Positions 10,657 through 20,511 of a stretch of DNA of 64,000 nucleotides are shown one piece after another (within the stretch, counting starts at the first letter, position 1; the number at the start of each line of letters is the position of its first letter). Location: assembly GCA_004194705.1 (NCBI GenBank), contig SADC01000312.1:124001-188000 (forward strand), given 5' to 3'. A program made the translations under genes and the position numbers. Source of the DNA: Ditylenchus dipsaci (lineage: Eukaryota > Nematoda > Chromadorea > Rhabditida > Anguinidae). A model generated the notes under the pieces. It was not told where the DNA came from and searched no databases. It was given only the letters and a program-made list of their open reading frames with translations.

Positions 10657-11099
10657 CATACCTGCACGGGCGCCGGCTAAAAAATCTTAACAGTCGGGCG
10701 CCGGCGCCGGCGCCTGAATGTTAAGATTTCAGCTGTCTTGACAATGTTTTAGTAACAATGTTTTAGTAATTCAAAATTTTCTCAGATTTTTTTGCAGACA
10801 AGTTATTTTTAATCTTATAGTAAATTTTTATTTTTTATGTTTATCACATGTAAATCACAAAATTTCATCACCGGTTTTTGCTTTTTTTTTTGATGACATA
10901 AAATGTTAGATTACTCTTTGTTACATTCTATTATTTTATTTACGAAAATGGCTTGATGCCGGCGCCTGGCGCCGTATTTCCTCTTTTAGGCGTCGGCGCC
11001 GACGCCCGGCGCCGAATTAATTGTGGCGCCGGCGCCGATTTTTAGTAGACCCGGCGCCTGGGTCGGCCCGGCGCCGATTTTTCTCAGCGTGCAGGTATG
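10657..11099. mobile_element. hAT-like foldback element with GGCGCC arrays, copy B
   Basis: The ends CATACCTGCAC and GTGCAGGTATG are inverse, and the flanks are a perfect 8-bp duplication CATACAAC (10649-10656, 11100-11107). Subterminal arrays of GGCGCC/GGCGCCGGCGCC occur at both ends, with an AT-rich centre. At 443 bp it is almost the same length as copy A (250-694). Confidence 0.88.
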
Positions 11100-11305
11100 C
11101 ATACAACACAATTCGCAAGATATTTTTTACGGAAAAAGAATATTCTTACATAGAAGATTTGCCCTTTCTCCATATGAAATTGTTATATAAAACTTGTTGA
11201 AAAAAGAGATAATGTTTCCCTGGCAACAACTTCCAAGAAGATTTGACAAAGGAATATGAGCGACAAATATTTGTGGAGTAATTAAAGAACCAATTTTCTT
11301 ATGCA

Positions 11306-12782
11306 ATGTCATCTTCCGGTGTGAATGTAGCTATTTCTGAGGATAATACACAAACCACAACTGGCGAGAAAGTGCGAGAATGGAAGCCGAAATTTGCAGA
11401 TGTTGTTGGTGTCACTATGGTATATATTTTGGATTTTTCTTCGCAAATACTAGCTTTTTCTATATATAAAAAGTACGCATCCCGCGTTCGCGTTTCACTC
11501 GGATAGAATTTTCAGGAGTCCAGCTCGGTATTTGAATAGACTGGAAACAGGAACCGGTACGCATGCTAAGCTGAGCCAAATTCAAAGGGGGGGGGGTGAG
11601 GCGGAACTTCCTATACGCATCGCCTATATTACTTTGGCACTGACTTTTTTTGCAATTTTAATTCAGATGTCCATTTGCAACTATATACTGAAAATGAAGC
11701 CAAGAAGCAGGGCTACATTTTGAGTATAAGGTTGCAAATGAGTATGTGAATTAAAATTACGAAAAAACGTCAGTTCCAGGATATTACCGAAAAGTTCTTA
11801 GATAGTCCCGGGTAGGATGTCATGCAATTTGACATCGCTGTATGTTTTTATAATTCTAGCTCTAACTCTATGCTAACTTTTTCTTTATTTATAGCTCAAA
11901 TGAAAGCCTAGAGTCTTGGCTACATTCTGATGTATGAAACTTGTGACTTGCAGAAAAAAAGTCACAAATTTTCAGTGAAACCAGTCAAAGAAAAACCCCG
12001 AAAACCATCGATTTTCGGAAATTCGGCCTATTTAGCATGGATACAAACTGCGGTAGGTGTAAAAGCCTGTGCTGAAAGTCTTATTGGGTAGCCAAGAGTG
12101 TGAGGATCATCTTGACACTGAACTTGTTAATAAAAAAAGAAAAAAATATGGTTTACAGCCAGTGGTAGTCGAACCTGTAATCTAAGGCGATGCGTATAGG
12201 AAGTTTCCTCTCCCCTTTAAATTAGCAGCAAATTGTATAAAAATACGGAAAAAAGTTTTATTTGTGTCAATCTACTTTAGGTCATCAAGCACTGGCTGCT
12301 TTCAGTGCAAACAAGCGAGTGGGCGCAGAAAAGTTATTGGCAGACAATATAAAACATCAACTGAACTCTTCATTGGTCTTCGAACCTCTGCCTGTCACCT
12401 TATCTAGAGTGGCATCCCTCAAAGGCTCCAACAATAACCTGGGTACTCTATTTTGACTAAGCCGTCCAAGCTAAACGTCATCCAATAACAAAAAAAGTAT
12501 TTAGAGGTGATTGGTTCCATAACCAATCTTCAAGTAGAGGCTCCTGACACGAGCAGATCATCTTCCAATATAAGCAAAAGAAGAAAAAGTGTTCGAGTAG
12601 TTCCAAATGAGCAAACAAACCACACTAACGTTGATCAACCGGATACTATTGCAGTTGCACTTAACGGCACGGTAAGCAAGCTCAAGACTTTATTGGACGC
12701 AACAAAAACCACAACACTCAAACGAGACAAAAGACAAAGTTTTAAAATATATCAGAGAGTTAATTCAATTTCCGATGGTTAG
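11306..12782 (+). CDS. Unrecognised 180-aa protein, three exons
   Basis: Exons are 11306-11408, 12281-12442 and 12505-12782, with donors GTGTCA and GTACTC and acceptors CTTTAG and TTTAG. All phases agree and the frame is open for 181 codons to TAG. The protein starts MSSSGVNVAISEDNTQTTTG and holds KFADVVGHQALAAFSANKR across the first junction. It continues with a serine/arginine-rich stretch (SRSSSNISKRRKSVR) and a basic C-terminus. No signal peptide or membrane segment is seen. The second intron is 62 bp; the first is inflated by a repeat at 11586-12225. The gene is convergent with the Claspin gene, with stops 11 bp apart. The family is unknown; a regulatory or nuclear protein is a guess from composition. 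Confidence 0.65.
11586..12225. repeat. Inverted-repeat element in intron 1 of the 180-aa gene
   Basis: GGAACTTCCTATACGCATCG near 11600 is mirrored by CGATGCGTATAGGAAGTTTC near 12190, flanked by runs of G and C. Inside, CAGTGGTAGTCGAACCTG is the inverse of a B-box-like GGTTCGACTACC. Parts recur at 19680-19815 (inside the 18783 element) and at 38690-39240, so this is a dispersed family. Confidence 0.55.
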
Positions 12783-12793
12783 TTAACCGGCTT

Positions 12794-14596
12794 TCATTTG
12801 GCAAATTTTCTGGCGATTCCTTTAGTCGCATCATCCGACAGGAAGAGTGCACGACTGCGAGCTTTGGAAGAAACACCATTTGCCAAGACCTTCCTCGACG
12901 AAGTTTCCCTGAGCAGAGGACCAAGAACACTAGCATTCTTTAGAAGAGAGTCTCGAAGAAGAAGCTCTGGTTGCTTGACACCCACTTCATTCAACAGATT
13001 TGCAGCCACATCGTTGATTATTACTGGCTCCTCAGAAATCGCTAAAAAGGAATTATTTTTGATGATTTTTCGAACAAATTTATCACCTTTCATGCGCTTT
13101 GCAATATTTTCCCCGAAGTTCAGCAAAGAATGGTTTACACTGCAATCCGAGTCAACTTGAACAGCGGAAATATCCTGAGCACCGAGTGCCTAAACAAGAA
13201 ATCAGGATAGTTGGTTAACATCAAGAGACTTGCAGAGGGTTAAAAAATCTAAGTTTCAAGACAATACCTTAGATGCTTGCTCGATGCGCCACTTCATCAT
13301 TTCAATCTTCCGCTCACGGACTTGTGTAGCCTGTATCTCTTCCTCATCTTCGTCATCCGCTTGGAAGCCCATATCAGCGGCAGCGCCAAGAATCTTCGAC
13401 CAATCAACATCGACATCGGAACGCATTCGAAACCGGAAGCTTCTGTCTGTGTTCTTCTCAGTGTGCAACTCTCCGTCAGGAAGATAGCGGTTCATCAGAA
13501 TTCGCAAGCGGCGCTCCTCTTCGTCATTCTTTTGCTTGATATACTGGCGAGCCAAGTCCTCCTCGATTACATGGTTAGAAGGCAGCTAAATTACAATAGA
13601 AGTCAAGACCACAGTTGGAGTAGAGACCTGCTCATCGTTTGCTTCCTCCTCATACTCGTCAATGTCTTGACCATTTTCGTCATCGCTGTCCTTCTCACCG
13701 CCTGAATGCGAAGCCTCATCGTCGAACAGATCACGGCTGAAAATTAAGGGCATAAAGAATACAAAAAACGATGATCAAACACATACACTTCGAATCTCGC
13801 CTTTGGATTAGGAGTGCACTCATCAAGATCACCTTCATCCGGAGAATCGAAATCTTCTGGAAGAGCCTCGCAATTGCTGACATCATCATCGACCGTAAAT
13901 AGATCATTGTTGGAGAAGAAGTCGATGCTCTTGGAAGTTGGAGTTGCAGCAGTGTCTGACCCCAAGTCTGGTCAAAATTAAGGTTAGTAGGAGACAAGTC
14001 AAAAGCATACCAAAAGTTCCCGAACAAAGAGTGAGAGCCTCATTGAAAAGTTCTTGTGAAGCACCGCCTTCTTTCTCACCAAGCTGCAGCAAGTCCGATG
14101 AAAACCCAAGCTCCGGCTCCAACGTCTTGTCAGCGAGATCATCATCGATTGAGCGGTCTTCCACGCAGTCCTGGATTGAGCTAACGGCTGAGTTAGAGCG
14201 CGAAAACGGCAACGACACCGATTCAGAGTCCTGTTGATCAATCTGCACAGATTCCACCAGATCAATTTGAGCCCCTTCTTTCTCATTCAGATCTTGACCA
14301 TTAATTGAAAGTTCCTCAATGATTGAACCCTCATCTGCTTCCTTCTCTGGACTGGCTGGATCAACTTCATTTGAATGAATACTGCATTGGTCGGCTGTGC
14401 TTTCTTCCGGCTCGTCAATTATGACCAAGATATCGGCTTCTTCCTCTTCTTCCTCTGATTGGTCATGCTCATCCACAATTTCATTTTCCATGTTGAAGAA
14501 GGAGTGCCGACGTTTCATTTGCTCTCTGGATTTGGCTGCCAAGCTTTTCTTCAACCCCTGCTTGTGACGATAGTACTCGGTTAAGCTGATACCCAT
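12794..14596 (-). CDS. CLSPN: Claspin (replication-checkpoint mediator), complete
   Basis: Five exons on the minus strand: 14011-14596, 13787-13967, 13628-13736, 13268-13585 and 12794-13189. They sum to 1590 bp, 529 residues, with every phase matching and introns of 43, 50, 42 and 78 bp. Claspin is the adaptor that lets ATR activate Chk1 at stalled forks and that travels with the replisome. The evidence is a Chk1-binding-type motif NEALTLCSGTF near residue 190, the acidic block DIDEYEEE, and the family signature LARQYIKQKNDEEERRLRIL...YLPDGELH followed by a basic/aromatic RSFRFRMR. The N-terminus is rich in serine and acidic residues, as expected. At 529 aa it is less than half the vertebrate length, with one Chk1-binding motif where vertebrates have three. 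The start MGISLTEYYRHKQGLKKSLA was chosen as the first ATG after a candidate acceptor; an upstream exon cannot be excluded. Confidence 0.85.
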
Positions 14597-15180
14597 TTTG
14601 ATTAGACTGAAAATAGACGAGACGTTGAACAAAAATGTTTTTCTGCCGCGAAATACTGTATTTTCTCTAAAATAGACCCACACCTGACTTCGAAGACCTA
14701 TATCTCAGCACACGGAAAATATTTTACATAGGCGTTCACTGCTGATGTGCAATTGATTTTGTCCAGAGGAAAACGGTGGTGGCTGGAATTGAATCAGCTC
14801 TTTTGGATTACCGGGCCAACATGCTGCCATGACACTAGGCCTCCAGCTCTTACCAAATTCCTGGGGAGGGACTAAGACAAAGGGAACACATCAACTGCAT
14901 TTTATTTTTTGCCATAATCTTTACAGATTCGGCCTTTTCCTTTCTGGCTAAGCACTGCTTAGTAAGCAGTGCTCAATGAGCACTCGAAAATCCCTCAATC
15001 GACTCCAATATTTTATTGCTCAGGGGTTTAAAAAAAAATATCATGAAGGATATTTCGGAGGAAATTCGGTAAGATTAGAAATATTTTTACATAGATCGAT
15101 GAAAAGTTTTCATTGAAAACTGAAAAAACGTGTCCTTAAGCAATTTCAAGACCAATCTTATTTAAATAATGTTTTTTTGA
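14597..15180. other. Intergenic, upstream of Claspin
   Basis: No second gene is recognised. It holds a possible Claspin 5' leader (14597-14690) and unassigned AT-rich DNA. The following MULE-like element begins directly after it. Confidence 0.4.
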
Positions 15181-15189
15181 ATTTTGAGA

Positions 15190-15723
15190 GGCTTATACTG
15201 ATTTGGTTTGCGAAAAAGCTGAAATAGGTCACGAAAAAGATTATTTATCTCACGAAAAACCAAAATTAACATTAAATTAGCATTTTTTCTAAATTTTCGT
15301 GTTAATTTTTCGAAATCTTTTTAATAGCTTGTAGCCCAGAATCTCAGCTTTCTAACAAGCTATCAACCAATGTTTTCAAAAGTCATAGGCATAGTTTCAA
15401 AGTCATAGTCATAGGCATAATTTCAAAGTCATAGGCATAATTACAGTCAAAATTCTAGTCAAACTATGCCTATGACTTTTGAAAACACTGCTATCAATTT
15501 TCGGAAAAATTTACTCTATTCAAAGAACTTTTCCTCCAACTTTTTGAAACATCATTTGGTCAGTTGATAGCTTGTTAGAAAGCTGAGATCCTGGGCTACA
15601 CAATATTAGAAAAGTTAACAAAAAGTTATAAAAAAAACTTAGAAATATTTAAGTTTTTCGTGAAATAAATAATCTTTTTCGTGACCTATTTTAGCTTTTT
15701 CGCAAACCAAATCATATTATGCC
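15190..15723. mobile_element. MULE-like element with CACGAAAAAG repeats, small copy
   Basis: The ends GGCTTATACTGATTTGG and CCAAATCATATTATGCC are inverse, flanked by a perfect 9-bp duplication ATTTTGAGA (15181-15189, 15724-15732). Subterminal units TCACGAAAAAG(CTGAAATA) repeat in mirror image. The interior holds a second palindrome (AGCCCAGAATCTCAGCTTTC) also found at 60470-60680, and copies of GTCATAGGCATA. It is 534 bp and the same family as 29624-32653. Confidence 0.85.
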
Positions 15724-18220
15724 ATTTTGAGAGGTCAATTTCAAGTTAAAAAATAGGGTCAAGTCCTGTCACCAGCACTTCAAACAAACAACACCACGCC
15801 GGCGGAAATGCCTAAGCCCGTAGCTCCCTTGCCTCCAATTGAGCCTGCACCCCATTCACAAGAAGCACTTTTAACAGATTCATCAGCACCAAATGTTTCC
15901 TGTTTCAATAGATTTACAACAGCTACCATTAAAAATTTCAAATCTGCCAAAAATAAACTTATGTGAGTCCTTTTCACCACTCTTTTTCCAAGTTATTTCA
16001 CATATTTGCCGAGGTTCGATCAATTTAAAAAATAATTTAGAAATCTACCCACAGAAAGCATAGACCCAGCCAAGTCTTTCTACTACTACTGGACCTTTTT
16101 CGTCTACATAGGCTTCTTGTACAACTCATTCATGTGTGTTATATTTGTGTTCGACGACACTCAAGGCGATTTTTTTCATGTCTGGCTGAGCCTCAACTTG
16201 ATTTTTGATTTCATTTTTGTGCTCGACATATTGATCAATGCCAAATTAAGTTGGTTTGAGTTTTTTTTGCATATTATTCAAGGACTGAATCGGTTATTTG
16301 TAGCGATGATGGAAGATGGCCTGACTATCAGGAATTGGAAACGACTAGCGAAAAAATATTTCAAGAGGTAATTGTTGGAGTTTTGGTGAGACCAGTGATG
16401 TGACGGCATTGGTGACACCATTTTTTCGATGGTATCCTGGGCCTATACCCACACTTTAGTGAAAAGTTGTCCCCTTTTTGGTTTGTGTCACATCTGCCTT
16501 GGTTCCTCTGTTGGTTATTTTGTTGCAGAGTAGGTCAGTGCAGACTTAAACATATTTTTCTTTGTTTTCAGTCCGAAGAACATGTGTGCGCCAAACAAAA
16601 ACCAAAAAAAAACAACAGATTGGACTAAAAGAAAAGGGCAGGTATGAACAGGCATGTACTACGGCCGTTCCTTTGGCGGTCCGTCCCGGGGAAATTCTTT
16701 GGCTCATGCCGTCCCATGCACATGGTATGACCCAAATCGATTAAGAACCGAAAATTTTAATTATTTTCCCAAGTCCTGAATTTCCGGAGTTGCAGCAGGT
16801 ACAGTCGGCCCAGAATTTTAGCCAAGACCGGAAATCCCAAATTGTTTTTTAATTGTTCTAAATTTATTTAAAACAATTTGCGTCATAACTCAATGATTTG
16901 GGTTTTCCGGTTTTGACTAAATTACACTTTGGGCCAGCGCTAATAGCAAGGCTCATCAATAATTGCCCCTTTTTTATTCTGAACCCTTATTGAAATGTTC
17001 TAATGAAACATTTTCAGTCGAAATTTCGCGATGGATTTCTTGGCAGTTTTGCCAACAGATCTCATTTTGTTGGTAGACCACGAATACTCCATTATGCGGG
17101 TGAATCGACTATTAAAATTTAAGTTTCTTCCTTGCAGCTGAAGTGCTTGTTAATACTCTTTGATTTTAGCATACCGAGTATGGGAGTTCGTGGAAAAGAC
17201 CAATATGCGAACCAACTATCCTAATGGTCACAATTTATACTCATTTCTCTCTGTATTTTTTTGAACAAATTAGATTAAGGTTTTCGTATCTTCCACATAG
17301 CCGTCGTGTGTGTAGTTCTTTTCCATTGGAATGCAGCTCTCTACTTCAAAATCAGTTTGATACACGGCATTTTGTGTAAGATTTAATGGATTTTTTTGAA
17401 AGGGGAATAGTGGTGATACATTTGAACTGTTTTCGACCATTGTTCCTTTACTAGATTACCCAAATGCTGAAAAATCAGCTCATATATCTTTTTTTGGTTT
17501 GATCCGAGTGGGAGCTTGGCTACCTAAGCTAAAACTGAGAACAAAATCTGAAAAAAAACAAAAAATTAAAGTTCAATAGTTTGAGAAAAGGACATAAAAG
17601 GCATACTTTACACCAACTTTATCTTTTTGGTTGTTCAGCTACGAGTTTCACAGCCTGGGAATTCAACTACGTCAAAATAGCGGATCCCCTATTTGCCACC
17701 TGTGACATCCTGCTGACAGATCCAGACCAAAGCTGTGGTTTTAACGAAACAGCTTTGGATGTGAATGACCGCGACAACTACATTCCTCAAATGATGGAGT
17801 ATTGGGAGAATCAGTAAGTCGAATTGTGAAAGCAAAATTAGGAAAGAAAAAATTATTGGAGACGGGTAGATAACACTAGCTATTGGGGGTAGGGGAGAGG
17901 GTAGGACGAACATAGCAAATAATGCTCGAGGGTCTAAGTTATCCGTCACCCTAGGGACCAAGCATAGGGCTGCGGTCGACTGAGGCTATCAGTTATATAA
18001 GATTTAGGGTATTCGAGATCTGGCTGTATAAGACCATTTGTTTTTAGAACAGAACAAGGAGAAGACCGTATTCGAGTGATTGAATTCTCCAATTTCACCA
18101 AGCAGTACAGTCTGAGTATTTACTGGTCATCGCTTACTTTGACTACTAGTGGACAACAGGTCTATTTGGCACTTGACTAATCATTAAATTTTGCTTGATT
18201 AATCCTAGCTATTAAATTAA

Positions 18221-18652
18221 GGCTGTAAGTGAATTTCCGCACCAAAATTGTGAAATTCCGCACCAAATTTTTTATTTCATTGTCTGTGCTGTTTATTGTG
18301 TATAAAAAGTTGAGCATTGTCTCTTTTTTCCTTCATGGAAGGCAGTTCTAGGCAGTTCTAGGCAGTTCTAGGCAGTTCTCCCCAAAAACCATCTTTCAAG
18401 GGCTTGTGACCATTCCGGGTTGGGATTCTAAGCAATCCAAGTAATTTTCAGACTAAAAAATTTGAATTCTTGCAAAATTTGGTTCGTCTTGGACAGAAAA
18501 AGGCATAAATAATTTTTTTAAAAATTTGGTGCGGAATTTCACAATTTTGGTGCGGAAATTCACTATTTTTAGAACGAATTCGAATTTGGTGCGGAATTTA
18601 ATTAATTTGGTGCGGAATTTCACACTTTTGGTGCGGAAATTCAATGTGATCC
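18221..18652. mobile_element. MULE-like element with GGTGCGGAATTTCAC repeats
   Basis: Left GGCTGTAAGTGAATTTCCGC and right GCGGAAATTCAATGTGATCC are inverse, flanked by a perfect 9-bp duplication TTAAATTAA (18212-18220, 18653-18661). Both ends repeat AATTTGGTGCGGAATTTCAC in mirror image. The interior shares sequence with 32390-32520 (TTGGACAGAAAAAGGCATAA) in the other MULE-like family. It lies in the CNG intron after the pore exon. Confidence 0.87.
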
Positions 18653-18782
18653 TTAAATTAAAAAGATTGATAAATTTTTTAACAAGATAATGCAAATTTT
18701 CTGTTCTGATCAATCAAATTTGGCATCTCTTTTTTTCAATGTTATACCTTTGCAGCCTTACCCCACTGAAGCACTTCATAAC

Positions 18783-20049
18783 CAGTGTTGTGAAAATGTA
18801 AATTTTGGCACCGGCACCGCACCGGCACCGGTGATTGTTGTCGGCACCGGCACCGGTGCCGCACCGGGCCTCAAATGCGACACCGGCACCGGTGCCGGCA
18901 CCTGGCTGAACATTTGCACCGGCACCGGTGCCTATCACATTCAGTACATTTTTGAGGAAAAAAGTTCATTTTTTAACGGGAATGAGTTATGTTGTTTCAA
19001 AAAAGTCTGGCTTATACAGAAATATGAATTTATTGAAATTGAGCACCCCACGACGCTTTACGAGCAGTTGTCCAGAACGGCCTTTATGCCTTATTGTATT
19101 TATTGTGACCCCTGAGAAGAGTCTTTCATCGCTAGCTGACGTGGCAAGAGTTGGCAAGGTCACGAGTGAGATTTGTGATAGCTTCGGGAACAACTAAATC
19201 AATTTATATTTTCAGTTGTTTGTTAAATCAGCTCACTTCCTTAGTTGCTTTCCGTAGTCAAAAGCATTGCTTTTAATTGACCCTTTCTAAACTGTTTCAA
19301 TGTATTGTTTCATTTCTTCATTCAATGGGTCTGAAACGTGTTTCTCAGCCTGAGATTTTTCAAATTCGAAAAAGCAAAAGAAAACAAATCCGTGGCACCA
19401 TTAATATAGTATTTATATGATAAAAATTGATTTATGATCAATTATTACATCGAACTATACCATTCCTTAACAAAAGCATCCAATTCTGGCTCAATACTCT
19501 TTCGCTTCAATCGTTTCTTCGATTTGTTGTAAAAATGAATATGTGGTTTTACTGGGCTTATATACATAGGGATATTCCTACTGAGTATATATATTTCATC
19601 GAATCAGAGTCCAATTATTGGACATGGTTCAATGTTTTTTGAATTTTAGCTAATACTTTATACTAATTTTTCATCTGTATGATAGCTCAAATGAAAGCCC
19701 AGAACCTTGGCTACATTTTGAAACTAAATTTGTAAATAAAAGGAGATAAAAAATAGGGTCTGCAGCCAGTGGTAGTCGAACCTGTGACCTAGGGTAATGC
19801 ATAAATGAAGTTCCCCCCCTTTACTCGAACAAAAAGTGGCATCTAAGCTTCAAGTTTTGCTGAAAATAGAAAAAATATTCGAATTTTAGGTAAAAATAGG
19901 CAGCGGTGCCAGCGAAAAAATCGGCACCGGCACCGGTGCGGCACCGGTGCCGGTGCTTTTTCGTTAAAATTTGGCACCGGCACCAGCACCGGTGCCAGCA
20001 AAAACTTGGCACCGGCACCGGTGCCCGCACCGGTGCTTTTACATCACTG
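18783..20049. mobile_element. hAT element inserted in the CNG S6 exon
   Basis: The ends CAGTGTTGTGAAAA and TTTTACATCACTG are typical hAT termini. The flanks are a perfect 8-bp duplication TTCATAAC (18775-18782, 20050-20057), which falls within the codons for LHN of the CNG S6 exon. Subterminal GGCACCGGCACC/GGTGCC arrays lie at both ends. A minus-strand transposase fragment is present (18987-19193), and a SINE-like or MITE piece at 19680-19815. Confidence 0.9.
18987..19193 (-). pseudogene. hAT transposase C-terminal dimerisation fragment
   Basis: The minus-strand frame holds LPTLATSASDERLFSGVTI followed by INTIRHKGRSGQLL and LNFNKFIF. This matches the pattern of the hAT C-terminal dimerisation domain (SA-S-ER-FS, then R-S-L, then a hydrophobic end). 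Only this part of a transposase is visible in the 1.27-kb element, so the copy is non-autonomous. Confidence 0.6.
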
Positions 20050-20113
20050 TTCATAACTTCCTGGAGGTCTTTGACTCTATTGTCGGTGTGCTTGTGTTCG
20101 CCGTAATCGTTGG

Positions 20114-20245
20114 GTAAGTTGGTTACTATGGTTCACCATTAGTGGTTGCGAAAAATAAGGTATTTGGATACAGAAAGCGGAAGGGGTGTTTCGAAAATTT
20201 TTAAAGGGGATTTTATAACCCAATTTGTATCTTTCTATATCAATA
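20114..20245. other. CNG intron remainder before the nested insertion
   Basis: This short original intron sequence starts at the GTAAGT donor after the S6 exon and ends at the TA target of the pogo-like element. No other feature was seen. Confidence 0.5.
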
Positions 20246-20263
20246 CAGTCAAACCGTTGCTAC

Positions 20264-20405
20264 TCATTTGCGCCCAACTCATTTGCGCCCACTCATTTGC
20301 GCCCACTCATTTGCGCGCAACTCGTTTGCGCCCACCTCGTTTGCGCCCAACTCGTTTGCGCCCACTCATTTGCGCCCACTCATTTGCGCCCACTCATTTG
20401 CGCCC
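20264..20405 (+). repeat. Left terminal minisatellite of the MULE
   Basis: Tandem units of CTCATTTGCGCCCA, with variants CTCGTTTGCGCCCA and CTCATTTGCGCGCAA, in the same order as the inverse array at 25339-25481. No unique spacers separate the units. Confidence 0.9.
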
Positions 20406-20511
20406 GCTTCATTGTTTTTCAAAATTTTGAATTCGTGGTTTTGATTTTTTTTTGATTTTCACCACTCGTCTGTATTTTCCTCACCTTGTATTATTGTGTT
20501 TAGTTTTGTCG

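Noticed and set aside
20264..20405. Regular short direct repeats that resemble a CRISPR array
   Set aside because: Units of 14-15 bp with no spacers, in a eukaryotic context, forming a transposon end; the same holds for 25339-25481 and 58237-58600.
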